Shown here piece after piece: positions 22,081 through 33,378 of a stretch of DNA of 64,000 nt. The DNA comes from Vigna angularis. Taxonomy: Eukaryota; Streptophyta; Magnoliopsida; Fabales; Fabaceae. Within the stretch, counting starts at the first letter, position 1. The number at the start of each line of letters is the position of its first letter. Under the pieces are notes generated by a model. It searched no databases, had not been told where the DNA came from, and saw only the letters and a list, made by a program, of their open reading frames with translations. A program made the position numbers and the translations under genes. The DNA lies in contig NC_068975.1 in NCBI RefSeq assembly GCF_016808095.1, positions 7,958,501 through 8,022,500 of the forward strand, given 5' to 3'.

Positions 22081-23350
22081 TGATGGACAAATTTATGAAC
22101 ACCAAAATATGATGTCACAAACTTGTTTCACAATCGGCAAGTATGACCGAATCGTTCAAGTAATAAACTTGGTAAGACCAAGTATCGTTCTTCCCAAAGG
22201 ACTCACGGCCTAGTTTAGTTATGTGATTTGTTGATTAGCTAGGACTTACAAACGAAATATTTGGATTTTAATATGCAAGACAAAAAATAAACATGTATGC
22301 ATGAAGTTTGATCAATGGCAAAGACAAAAGATAAACACTTTCAATGGAATATATGAATGAATATGTTGTTGGGGGTCAATTTCATCTCATCCACTCTCAT
22401 ACATTTTAAGAATTCAACATTCAAATCATCATTGTTAATGCCACTCTCTAAAGTACCATTCTAGATGACTTCTCCCTAATCACGAGTTCATACAATTCCT
22501 AGCATTCCTAATGATTAGTTCATAAGTGCAGGAGCTTAACGACAACCAATATAATATTGGGAGAAATTCCCCGGATCTAGACTTCCCCGTACGTGTCCGT
22601 ATCGACAAAACCAATAATCATGCATTAGAATGAGTTAAACAATGCAAGCATTAAGCAAAGAGGAAAAACCCTAACTAATGATGAAAGAAAGCATAAGTCT
22701 TAATTAAAAGATGCAAGCATAAATTCCATATATGAGAGCTTCAAGAGATTACGTTGATTCCCCAACAAACATACAAGGTTTAGTTCACCATATTCATGGT
22801 GAACCTAGATGAATTACAATGAAAGTATGAAAGAATAAACCCTGAAAAGGTGAAGAGGTAGCCTGAGCATCCAAGATCCTCCTTCAAAGGGGTGGAAGAG
22901 AGAGTGTTTGCCTCGTTTCTGCCAAAGATCCCTAACCCTAGGTAACCCTAAAGCTTAAATACCATTCGTAAATTACAAAAAGTCAAGCCCAAGCCCATTA
23001 AAGTGCCGCTCAGCGGTAAAATACCGCACAGTGGTGATTGCGCGTCTCGTTTTCTCCCCTCAGCGGCCATTTTGCCCCTCAGCGGTAAAATGCCGCTGAG
23101 CGGTGACTTCGACTTCTTCTTTTTGCACTCTTCGATTCCTTTTCTGATTCTATCTCTCTCCTTCTTCACTTCTTTCACTAAATTCACCTTAAAACCTGCA
23201 CAAAAACACTGAAATCAAGCATAAACCTGTCCAACTCTCTTATTTCTGAAAATATAGATAAAAGTATGATTTCAAGCTAGTTTCTAAGTCTAAAGGTTGC
23301 TTTTAGTATCAATTTTAAGCATGAAAATAACAGTTTTTCAACTGTTATCA
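22081..23350 (-). repeat. 5' LTR of the Athila-type non-autonomous element
   Basis: 1270 bp, matching 14633-15935. Its only large difference is the loss of 33 bp between two CTCAGCGG-type repeats near 23083. The terminal hairpin GATAACAGTTGAAAAACTGT is at 23323-23350 (minus). Confidence 0.9.
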
Positions 23351-24190
23351 GCTCTATTGAAAATTGGGTTATTCTTCGTTTAGTCTATTAATTATTGTTT
23401 GATTAGGGGTGAGAGGAGCGCGACATCAGCATCAAATTTGTCGTTGTTGAGGAACAGTGTTTTGTCTTAGGTTTTGTTTCATGTTAGTTTGTTCTATTTA
23501 GTGTGTGTTCTGTTTGAGTGTACTATTTTTAATTTTTGTGTTTTGTGTGTTCATTTTGTGAGTTTTGTGTTGTGTTATATTTTAGTAGCTGCTGATTGCA
23601 TGTTCAACCAGTCAAAATTATGTTAATTGGAGCTATTTGGCATGTTTATGCATGAAAATATGAAACCATGAAAACCACCCTAAAAACAATCATGAACAGT
23701 ACCCAATTTTTCTAATTAATTGGCATTTTTTGTTTTGATAGCTAGAGGTGTTATTTTTCTTTGAAAGTTTTTGTGTGAACTTCTTTTTGTCAATATTTTC
23801 ATAGAAAAATTCTAAAAACACTTATGGTAGTCTTAATTTTGAGATACAAAAATTTGTGAAACCCAAATTTGTGAAAACTTTCAAACTGCCATAACTTTTG
23901 ATCCTCTAATCAGAATTGAACATATCACATATGCATTTAGGGTAGAAAATATCATTTACTATTTCTTTTTTATTTTTCAAGTTTTATTTTCATGTTTTTC
24001 CTAAATTTCTTTTAGTGGTTAAATAATTATCCTTTGAATTTTGCTTTAAAAATTTTTGTGCTATCTTTTCATGATTTTAGGGTGTTCCTCACAAATTTTC
24101 ATCTCATTTGGATAAAGTTTGAGTATACTTGCAGTTGTACCCCCTATGTGTGCTTGTGTTGACTTTGCATGATATGCGTTGACTTAGTAC
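23351..24190 (+). other. Leader of a decayed Gypsy element
   Basis: AT-rich DNA without a frame that leads directly into a gag fragment, so it is probably the 5' leader of that old element. No LTR or PBS was recognised. Confidence 0.45.
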
Positions 24191-24620
24191 ATGACTATGG
24201 GCAATCTTGGACCACTACCACCCTTTGATCCTGAAATAGATATGACCTTTCGTAGATTAGTTAGGCCTTCTAGGAATTTATATCCAGAGTCAATAACATT
24301 AGATAGCATTAGTATGCATAATTATGAGCATTCTCCTTCTTTGTCTACCACTCCTTATTTTGTGTATACTACATATGATTCTGACTCTGGTGTTTTTTTA
24401 TACTGAGAATAATATGGCTCAACCTCCACCTCGTTAGAGGACTCTTAGGGAGATGGCCACACCTGATTTCATTTATGAAAGCTTGCGCATCCAATATCCT
24501 GATGAAGATGTTCCATATGTTTTCAAAACTAGACTAATCCATTTGTTGTCCAAGTTTCATGGTCTTATAGGTGAATGCCCACATAAACATCTGAAGGAGT
24601 TCCACATAGTCTATTCCACA
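24191..24620 (+). pseudogene. Gag fragment of a second Athila/Tat-type Gypsy element
   Basis: The first frame (24191-24406) has GPLPPFDPEID and RRLVRPSRNL, the usual N-terminus of this gag group. After a stop, ATG 24414 reads MAQPPP, stop, RTLREMATPDF, then LIHLLSKFHG and GECPHKHLKEFH, the first conserved block of the capsid. It breaks off at about 24620, where the 3' untranslated segment of the minus-strand element begins. At least one frameshift and one nonsense codon are present. It differs clearly from the gag of the other elements in the window. Confidence 0.7.
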
Positions 24621-25577
24621 TAGGCACTCTACTATCACAATGTCACATGAATCAACTTTGTCTTTCATTTAACCACAAACAAACACACAATCAAACACAT
24701 TTACAAGCAAGCATCATCACAAGGACTTTCTATGGATTATAATGTGGTTGGGTTAAGAAGAAAATTGGTTTTTCTAGATCACAAAATCCTTGAGTTAAGA
24801 GATTTATTCACAACCATTCTCACTTCTTCCCAACTTTCCCTTGCATTGAGCTTTTCTTTTTCTATCTTTTTCTTTTACTTTTCATTTGCTCAACACTTAG
24901 CTCAATGATTATTTATTTTCCTTTTTCAAATTTCCCAACAACCCCAAACTTGAACCTTTATCAATACCACAAATATTCTCAACTTAACTCAAGGTAAAGG
25001 TTTTCAAAGAGGGTTTTCATATCATGTCCAAGGCTAGAGGTTCAAAGGATAGAACACATTGTGCTCTCTTTTATTGGGTTAAAATCATGCATTAGCTAAA
25101 AAGCGATAACCAGAAATGGCCTTGATCATATGAAACATGCAAGCAATCGATTCAATCACAGAAACTTGGGCAAAGTCATTCATACTTCCAAAGTAATAGC
25201 AATCATTCACAAAAACTCTGGAGTTCAAAATCTCACACAATTTAACTCATATTCCACATACACCACATACACATCCTACTTAGCATCATAATCACAATCA
25301 TAACATCATGCATTTGTTCACAAGTTTGTGAACAATCACCTGTATTAAGCATCATGTACAACATCTCAACAATAATCAATATCAAAGCATCATCAAGAAA
25401 TACTCATCATGCACACATCAATCAAACCATCATATCACATAATGTTTCAAACTGAGTACATCACAACCTATTCTAAAAACAGAAGCAAATAAATTGAATA
25501 AAACAAAGATAAGTTTAGAAAACTAGGTTGCCTCCCAGTAAGCGCTTTTTTAACGTTACTAGCTTGACCCAATAAGC
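24621..25577 (-). other. 3' untranslated segment of outer element, truncated
   Basis: Parallels 15951-17180. It stops at about 24621, some 300 bp short of where the polypurine tract should be, and abuts the gag fragment of a different element. No gene. Confidence 0.65.
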
Positions 25578-26453
25578 TCATGGATCCCTCAGCTTCATAA
25601 CTGTTGAGAGACATTCCACTTCTCCTCCAAAATAGTGTTTGAGACGTTGACCATTCACTACCCAACTTCTCTTTGAATCAGGAGCAGTTGGATCTACCAA
25701 TTCAATTGCTCCATGAGGACGCACTTCCTTCACTATGAACGGTCCTGACCACTTTGACTTCAACTTCCTAGGAAACAACTTCAAACGTTAATTGAACAAC
25801 AACACCTGCTGCCTTGGAGTAAAAACTCTTTTTATCAGCTTCTTGTCATGATAGAATTTTACCTTTTCTTTGTACCTTCTAGATGAATCATATGCATGCA
25901 ACCGCATCTCTTCAAGCTCCAATATCTGCCTTTTGTGTTTATTTTGAATATCTGAGGGATCAAAATTCAAAAATTTTAGAGCCCACAAAGCTTTATGCTC
26001 CATCTCCACTGCCAAATGACATCCTTTCCCATAGACTAGCTGAAAAGCTGATAAACCCATACATGTCTTCATTGTCGTCATATATGCCCATAGAGCATTA
26101 TCTAGTTTCTGTGACCAATCCTTTCTTGATGAAGCAATTGTTTTCTTTAAAATCCTCTTTATCTCCTTGTTAGAGACCTCATCTTGTCCATTTATCTGTG
26201 GATGATAAGGTGCAACCACCTTGTGTCTCACAACATAATGTTTGAGTAATTTTGCAAGCTGAAAGTTATAAAAATGAGATCCTCCATCACTAATAAGTAC
26301 TCTTGGATTTCTAAAGCATGAAAAAACCCGCCTCTTCAGAAATTTAATCACAATGCTAGCATCATTCTTGGGACAAGCCAAAGCTTCCACCCATTTACTC
26401 ACATAATCCACTACCACCAAAATATATTCATTGTTGAAAGATGGTGGAAAGAG
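25578..26453 (-). pseudogene. Integrase core and C-terminus of the outer element
   Basis: Reads from [19 protein letters not shown] through LISDGGSHF (second catalytic Asp) and PYHPQINGQDEVSNKEIKR (catalytic Glu region; Asp for Ala in the usual NGQAE). Then HKALWALKFLNFD, KFYHDKKL and, after a stop at 25785, MKLFPRKLKSKWSGPFIVKE with the terminal SWVVNGQRLKHYFGGE. The first catalytic Asp and the zinc-binding part lie on the other side of the nested insertion (43017-43286). Confidence 0.85.
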
Positions 26454-27761
26454 TGATAACGGCTGAAATACCGTTATTTTCATACTTAATTTTGATAATA
26501 AATCAACCCTTTTTGACTTAGAACCTTGCTTTAACTCATGTTTTTGCTTTAGTTTTGTGAATAAGAGAGTTGATGATGAATTTAATGGTTTTGTGCTAGA
26601 TTCCCTTGATTTTGTAGGCTATTGGAATGATTTAAAAGAAGAGTTAAAGTACCGAATGGTTGGAATGTAGAAAAGTCAACCAGAATGTAGAAAAGTCAAC
26701 AAGAGTGTAGAAAGGTCAACCAGAATCCAAAAAAGTCAATCAGTCAACCAGAGTGCAGAAAAGTCAACCAGATGCAGAAAAAATTACGCTGAGCAGCAGG
26801 GGACGCTGGGCGCCAATTTTTGTTGTCTCATGCTTTCCAAAATTGTCGTTGAGCGTCATTTTGAAGAGCACCACTTACCTCTGAGCGCCAAAAGTGCCGC
26901 TAAGTGCCATTTAATTGGGCTTGGGCCTATTTTCTGTAATTTTTAATAAACTATATAAGCGTTTACTCGACCTAGGGTTGCTATCTTTGGACAGAAAGAG
27001 GCGAAATCACACTTTCTTCACCCCTTGGAGGAGGATTTTGGATGCTCAAGCTCTATTCTTCAACTTCTAGGGTTCTATCTTTCATTGTTTTTCATCTAGT
27101 TTCACCATGTCTATGGTGAACTAAACCTTCATTGTTGTTGGGGAACCGATGTAATCCTTTGAAACTGTCATGTATTGAATTTTTTCTATATTCTATATGC
27201 ATGCTTTGTTTAACTCATTCAATTGCATGACCATTGATGTTATTTGTACGAACACATACAATAAATCTAGAACTGAAGAAATTCTCTCAAGAGTAATATT
27301 GCCTAGACATAGGGATAAGAGGATTGATTGCTTTAAAGCTTCTGTGCGAACGTAATGCATGAATAATTTCTAAGGAGACAAGACATTGTAAACTAGTGAT
27401 TAAGAGTAGGCTTTCTTCACCAAGACATCGGGTTTAAAGTAAATTAGAAAGTGCCATTAACATTAATGAAGAAATATAAATTCTTGAATACATGAGAGTG
27501 GATAGGATGAATCGGAAACCCCAACAACATAATCATCCATATTATACATCAAACATTTTTGCATCTTACAACTCCATTGATCAAAACCTTGCATTCATTT
27601 TTTATTTTTACATAATTCAACAACAATATTTTTGTTTACAAGTCTAAGATAATCAACAAATCACATAACTGCTTAGGCCATGAGTCCTTTAGGAAATGAT
27701 ACTTGGTCTTACCATTTTATTATTACTTGATACGATTCGGTACACTTGCCGAGGGTTAACA
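26454..27761 (+). repeat. 5' LTR of the plus-strand Athila-type element
   Basis: 1308 bp, from TGATAACGGCTGAAATACCG to CCGAGGGTTAACA. TATA box TATATAAG at about 26952. A run of AAAGTCAACCAGA-type repeats is at 26687-26775. The end is fixed by the PBS and by the end of the 3' LTR. Confidence 0.85.
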
Positions 27762-27767
27762 AGTTTT

Positions 27768-27785
27768 TAGCGTCATTGCCGAGGA
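27768..27785 (+). promoter_or_regulatory. Degenerate Asp-tRNA primer-binding site
   Basis: TAGCGTCATTGCCGAGGA matches the Asp-tRNA complement TGGCGCCGTTGCCGGGGA except for four transitions of the C-to-T/G-to-A kind, as expected from decay of methylated cytosine. Confidence 0.7.
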
Positions 27786-27950
27786 CTCGTGGTTTAACTA
27801 TTCTATTTTTATGATTATTGATTAACTTTGACTTGATTTTTTATTGTTTTATCTTTTTGTTTTTTTTATCTTTTTATCTTGTTATCTTTTTAGTTTATCT
27901 TTTCTATCTTTTTGTGCTAACAATTGTTTCTAGGTTTTTGTGTTCTTGTG

Positions 27951-28627
27951 TATGTAGGATACAATTCGAACTAGGAGCAAGAAAATTTCGGAACCTCTTC
28001 TTCAAGGATTGGACGAAAGTAGAAGGAGGAGGAGAGTTCGAACTTCTAGAGAATTATTTCCTTCTCCGGAAACACTTCTACAACCCTCACCACAAAGATC
28101 TAACTAGAGCACTAAAGAGATGGTCGAAGAAAACAATGGTAGACGTACTCTGGCGGATTACACTAATGTTGTTTGCCCTCATCACTTTAACAGCATTGTT
28201 AGGCCGAGGGCCAATGATGCAAACATGGAGGTGAAACTGGCGTTAATACAATTGGTAAAGAGAAACCAATTTAATAGGCTATCTCATGAAAGTCCATATG
28301 AACATCTAACCACATTCAACGAGATTTGCAACACTGTGAAGATCAATGGTGTGCCAGATGATGCAATAAAGCTTAGTTTGTTTTCGTTCTCATTGGGAGG
28401 CAATGCTAAGTTATGGTTGAATTCTTTTCCGGAGGAAAGCTTTATTGAATGGGAAGTTGTGGTTTCGAAGTTTCTAAACAAGTACTTCCCACATTCCAAA
28501 ATCAACAAAGGGAAGCAAGAGATTTCTTCTTTTAGACAAGGCATGGAGGAAACACTAGGTCAATCATGGGATAGATACAAGAGCTTGTTGAGAAAGACAC
28601 CCACTCATGGCTTTGACGAAGCAAAAC
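27951..28627 (+). pseudogene. Gag, first part, of the plus-strand element
   Basis: In frame from TGTATGTAG GATACAATTCGAACT. The Arg-rich N-terminus, a nonsense codon near 28102, then ENNGRRTLADYTN, PYEHLTTFNEIC, LGGNAKLWLNSFP, KFLNKYFP, FRQGMEETLGQSWDRY and THGFDEA. It is cut at 28627 by the nested unit and continues at 34834. The second codon of the expected start is TAG. Confidence 0.8.
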
Positions 28628-30349
28628 TGATACGACTGTCGCGACCGATCAAATTTGATGTGCAATTAAGAATGCAGTACAGTGCTAGGAGGTGACTCCT
28701 AGGTCGTCTCTCAGGGACCAAATGTGGTTCAGTCTCTTGTCAACACGTAGTGGGGGGGGTTTATAAGTTTTGTCGATACGGAAAACTAAAATTGCGTTAA
28801 ATAAAATTTACAACAATAAAGCAGAATTGAGATAGTAAAAATAAAATTTGGTACATTAAAATGAAATTACAGCTATTTGAAATAGCAAAAACAATTCGCA
28901 ACAGCTCAAATACTGAAAATTAATTCAACATATAATATACAACATTTTAAAGCAAAAGAAATGAAAAACTGTAAAATTTCTCTACTATTATATGTGACCA
29001 ATTCATCTACCAAAAGAAATTTAAAATTACAATTGCCTTAAACCACTTCTTGGCCGTGACCTTACTTAATTCCCTTTTTTTTTATTAAACAAAAGAAATG
29101 CTTCATTTAGATCCTCTTGGCCGTGAGCTATTTGGCAAGCAAAGAAGAAAATGTCAAGCAATTTGGTTCTCTTCCTTCCAGACGTAAACTTTATCTTCTA
29201 CACACAAGGTCCACTCAATTGCAAAGGGAATTGAAAACAAATAAAAATAAAAGCTATCTACTACTCCATCTTAGTCAACAAGTCTCAAAGTAATAAAAAA
29301 AATGCAATAAAGGACCATAGGCCAAGTCTTCTTCACGTGAAAAGGGGTTTAGAATTCTGAAAACTTTGCTCTCCTATCCATCCATTCACTTAATTCCTTC
29401 AATGAAAAGACAAAACAAGGTGCAAAGATATTAAAGGGAGGGGCTACCACAGGACACAACAACAACACGGTATTTCATAAAAGAAAGGTAAAGATAACAA
29501 AGCATTTTGGCAAGAAAACAAGGAGGACCCTACCACTTTCTTCATTCACGTAAACCTAAGAGGTTTTCACATAAGAAAACAACTTTTGAAAGCTTTTGTT
29601 GTTGCCAAAGAATCAAAAACGTAGCTGCACATTCACTTCACGTTTCTATTCATTAAACAAAGTAGAAATGTGTAAAATAATGATGTTGCTGGACCCATGA
29701 ACATTATATAAAAGAAAGACAAGCAATATTGATTGGAAGGTGAAAACATGCAATTCTTCTAGTAGGACCGTCCAACTTTCTTTAAGCAAAATTAAACTAC
29801 AAGTTCTGAAATTTAAAGCATACCACCGTGCAAACAAACCAAAGTCATTGAAAGCATTAAAAATTTCATAAACTATACTACTATATGGACCACTTTTGCC
29901 GAGAATTCATGTGTTGATGGACCATGGTTCCACTTCTCCAAATTGCAAGTAGGAATCACACAATTCTAGCTCTTTTGACCGAGAATCACACCTCCATATT
30001 CATCTACTTCTTCAAGAGTTTTCTCCAAGCAATTCACCATGCTCACTCTCTGAAAAGCTCCTTACATATGCGTATCTTCCAGTCATTACAGCAGCTTCTT
30101 CTCTTCATCTCCAACTCAGTTCTTGTATTTCAAGAAAAGAAAGAAACGTATACTTCACTTCAGCCGTGAAAGCAGCTTGTTCTTCTCTCCCTCTCTGAAC
30201 GTATCATCTCACACCAGCCCCCACTTCTCCTTCATCAAGCCATCATGCCTCTCCTACACTTCCTCTCCTCCGGAAAAGAAGAAAAGATGCCTCTTAAAAT
30301 TGCCGAGAGGAAGAAGTTAAGAGAGATCTCCCAATCCTTGTGTGTTGTC

Positions 30350-31289
30350 TCTTACCAATAAGGAGTATTGGTAAATCTTGAAGAAATTTGTTTTGATGAT
30401 GCTGCAAGAAGTTTTAGTTGAAGAAGATATTAGAATTAGTTAAAAGCAATTTGTAGAAATTAAATGTAGTAGGAAATTCTTGTAAACTTTGTAAACTTGC
30501 ATTTTTTAACTGCAATAATCTATTATGGAATGACAATAATCGATTATCACAGAGTCATACAGGAATAATCGATTATCACATCATATAATCGATTATTACA
30601 TTTTGAAAACCCTGTAACGGACTTTAATAATCGATTATCACTTTTGATAATCGATTATCAGTGGCAGTTGGGAGATGTCTTTTCAGTTTTTGACCCTACA
30701 CGAAACTAGGCTTATAAATAGAGGTCTTCACAGCTCTTAGAAAGAACTTTTCAATTGAGAGTATTAGAGCTTTGTGCCTAAGGGAAGCTCTCTGTGAGTG
30801 AAAAGGATCTATGCCATTTTGAGAATACAGTTTGTCTGAGGAAGTTCTCAAAGTGATAGAGTGCTCTTGCCTGGTCTTGTGAATAGGAGAAGCTCGCGTT
30901 TTGTGTGTCAAAGGTCGGAGCGGTTCTCTTCAAGTTGGCTGAGCAGGTTCTTCCGTTCGTTTGTCGAAGGAAGGTGTTTTCTATTCTTTGCTTATTTTGA
31001 TTATCTGATTGTAATATGCAAACTATATTTTTAGTGAAAAAGGTTAATCACTATTTATAGTGATTAACGACTGGACGTAGAATCTTTTGATTCGAACCAA
31101 GATAAAAATTCTGTGTTGATTTTCTTGATCCCTAAAACTCTTAGCACATCAACTGTTCGATAAAAGTTCGCTAAGAAAATCAATTTTTGAAACCGACTAT
31201 TTTAACTTGTGTTGTGATCGTTACACGCTTTCCGCTATCTATATTTTATTCCGCTGCGCAACTCTATAACGGTACCGATTGTTCCAACA
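30350..31289 (+). repeat. 5' LTR of the young gag-only Copia element
   Basis: Starts TCTTACCAAT (the expected TG is TC here, as the 3' copy shows) and ends TTGTTCCAACA. Five perfect ATAATCGATTAT palindromes and one damaged copy lie between about 30514 and 30662. A TATA-like TTATAAATAG at about 30712 follows them. Confidence 0.9.
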
Positions 31290-31291
31290 AT

Positions 31292-31303
31292 TGGTATCAG
31301 AGC
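31292..31303 (+). promoter_or_regulatory. Primer-binding site, initiator-Met tRNA
   Basis: TGGTATCAGAGC two bases after the 5' LTR, a perfect 12-base match to the standard site. Confidence 0.9.
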
Positions 31304-31334
31304 TTGCTTTGATAGTTTTTCAAATTTTTTGAAA

Positions 31335-32612
31335 ATGGGCGGTCTTAACCAAGTTTATGCTGAGGGTGCTTCTATTGATAGACCTCCTTTGTTTACGGGG
31401 GAAAATTATGCGTTTTGGAAAATAAGAATGCAAATATTTTTAGAGTCAATTGACAGAGGCATCTGGGAAGCCGTACAAAATGGTCCATATATTCCTAAAA
31501 ATACAGTTGATGGTGTGGAAGTAGAAAAATCATATTTTGACTGGACTGTTGAGGAAAATAGAAGAGCCCAATTTGATATTAAGGCTCGGAATATAATTTT
31601 ATCTGCACTAACCATTGATGATTTTTTCAAAGTATCTGTTTATAAAAGTGCTCAGGAAATGTGGAAATTTTTAAGAGTCACTCATGATGAAGTATCGAAT
31701 GTGGCTAAGTTGACTTGTTCGAACTCATGCTCTACATCAAACTCCTCAAGCTCAAGCGATTCTAATGAGCAAGAAAATCTATGCTTGATGGCCAACGATA
31801 AATCATTTGAAAGCAAAATCTTGAAGGAAAAGAAGGACTATCAAGGTTCCTCTTCAAGCTTCAAATGTTATGGATGTGGTGAAAGAGGCCATGTGAAAGC
31901 TTATTGTTCAAGCAACAAAAGAAGTAAAGAAAGAAAAGAAAAGAAAATTCACAAGAAGAAGAAGGTTCACATTGCTTGGGAGGATAATGCATCAACCACC
32001 TCTAGTTCAAGTGATTCTGTTGAAGAAGCCAACTTGTGTTTGACGGTTAATATTGATGACACTGCAAGCCAAGTAAGTTGCTCTAGCCTTGACACTAGTG
32101 AATTTGATGTACAAAAGGCTTTTCTTGAATTGCTTGATGAATCTGAAAAATTGAATGCTGCTCATAAAAATTTGAAAAAGGAATTTAAAGAATTGAGAAT
32201 TAAATATGAGAAGGCATTAGATGAGGAAGTAAGTTTGAGAAATAAAATTTGCAACTTGGAAATGAAAGAGTCTTCAAATGTTGAACATCCTGTTGAATGT
32301 CTTTCATGTAAGAGTCATATGCTTGATATTGATATTCTTGAAAATCTTCTTGAAGTTGCAACTGGAAATAATAATGTTGAAATGCCTATAACTGTTAAGA
32401 ATGTTTATAAAAACAAAAGTGTTTTTAAAAGTAAGAACCAAATTAAAAGAACCTGTAGGGTATGGGTTGAAAAAGGAACTGTGTCTTATAGAAACCCAAA
32501 TGTTGTCACATGCTTTTATTGTATGAAAAAGGGGCACACTTCTAACAAATGTAGAATTAAACATTTTGATGTTCCAAATGGAAAATATGCTTGGATTCTT
32601 GTTATAAAGTAA
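31335..32612 (+). CDS. Gag-like protein with two zinc knuckles, 425 aa
   Basis: Start at ATG 31335 (MGGLNQVYAEG); an upstream TTG gives nothing more. Residues about 15-120 are the Copia gag N-terminal region, with PPLFTGENYAFWKIRMQIFL and FKVSVYKSAQEMWKFLRVTH. The usual middle of gag after VTH is missing; a Ser-rich linker follows directly. Zinc knuckle 1 is CYGCGERGHVKAYC at about 178-191, then a Lys-rich stretch, a second Ser/acidic linker, a coiled coil at about 250-310, and zinc knuckle 2 CFYCMKKGHTSNKC at about 393-406. It would bind element RNA. The frame is intact in a young element, which suggests the product is still of use for its mobilisation (inference). Confidence 0.85.
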   Translation: MGGLNQVYAEGASIDRPPLFTGENYAFWKIRMQIFLESIDRGIWEAVQNGPYIPKNTVDGVEVEKSYFDWTVEENRRAQFDIKARNIILSALTIDDFFKVSVYKSAQEMWKFLRVTHDEVSNVAKLTCSNSCSTSNSSSSSDSNEQENLCLMANDKSFESKILKEKKDYQGSSSSFKCYGCGERGHVKAYCSSNKRSKERKEKKIHKKKKVHIAWEDNASTTSSSSDSVEEANLCLTVNIDDTASQVSCSSLDTSEFDVQKAFLELLDESEKLNAAHKNLKKEFKELRIKYEKALDEEVSLRNKICNLEMKESSNVEHPVECLSCKSHMLDIDILENLLEVATGNNNVEMPITVKNVYKNKSVFKSKNQIKRTCRVWVEKGTVSYRNPNVVTCFYCMKKGHTSNKCRIKHFDVPNGKYAWILVIK

Positions 32613-33364
32613 ATTGTCTCTAACCTCAAAGGACCCAAATGAGATTATGGGGACCAAAACTCTATTGTTTTATTTTGCAGGTTAATTTTTCAAAAGGAAA
32701 AGAAGACTCTATGGTATCCTGGTATTTTTTAAGAGCTTTGAAATAATTTATGAATGTTAGATGTGTCTTAGGTTGAAAATTTGGCCCAAATTTGTGTTTT
32801 TCAAAAATTAACGTAAATAATCGATTACCAAGGGTAATAATCGATTATCTCGTCCTCAAAATTTGGATTTTGGCAATTTGGCTCACAAATAATCGATTAT
32901 TTAAAGTAATAATCGATTATCTTAAGTCACAGCGTAAAAAAAAAAAAAAAAAAAAAAAAAAAACTTTTTTGAGTGTGTTTTTAAAAGGGGATTATTACAT
33001 TCAAGGGAAGATATATGAGTTTGTTATATATCTTGTTTTTATCTCTATTATGGATTAATTAATATTGTTTGTACTTCTTAATTAGAGTTGAATTTCTGTT
33101 TTTCTTATATTCCATGAGGAATTCTGTTCTTTCATGTTATGAAATTTCAATTTTATTTCTGTTTTGAAATGCATCAATTCTTTTGTTGAGGGGGAGAAAA
33201 ATTTGAGGGGGAGTTTTTCCACTTTTTTACTTTTTGCTTATGATAAAAAAGGGGGAGAAAACTTCTAATTTTAGTAGTGCAATTATTACTAACATGTTTG
33301 TAAGTATGGAATCTGTGCAGGAAATTAGAAATGCTTTTAACAAATTGAATTTTTGATCATCATC
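32613..33364 (+). other. 3' untranslated part of the young Copia element
   Basis: No gene. It holds two pairs of AATCGATT sites spaced 20 bp (32819/32839 and 32891/32911), an A28 run at 32936-32963, and three extra purine tracts GAGGGGGAG/AAGGGGGAG (about 33186-33260) before the true polypurine tract. Confidence 0.7.
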
Positions 33365-33378
33365 AAAAAGGGGGAGAT

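Larger units (their letters stand above)
14633..23350 (-). mobile_element. Non-autonomous Athila-type Gypsy element with gag, protease and extra ORF
   Basis: In its own orientation the order is: 5' LTR (23350-22081), PBS to Asp tRNA, gag, zinc knuckle and protease, a leader with an intron, the extra ORF, polypurine tract, 3' LTR (15935-14633). Reverse transcriptase, RNase H and integrase are absent and the reading frames that remain are long and open, so this looks like a structured non-autonomous family rather than random decay. Target duplication GATCT/GCTCT (one mismatch). LTRs are about 1.3 kb and similar, apart from a 33-bp deletion in the 5' copy. Confidence 0.85.

Noticed and set aside
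29924..30320. Ser/Leu-rich frames suggesting a small secreted protein
   Set aside because: They lie in the non-coding solo-LTR-like unit, overlap each other and have no stop-free counterpart elsewhere.
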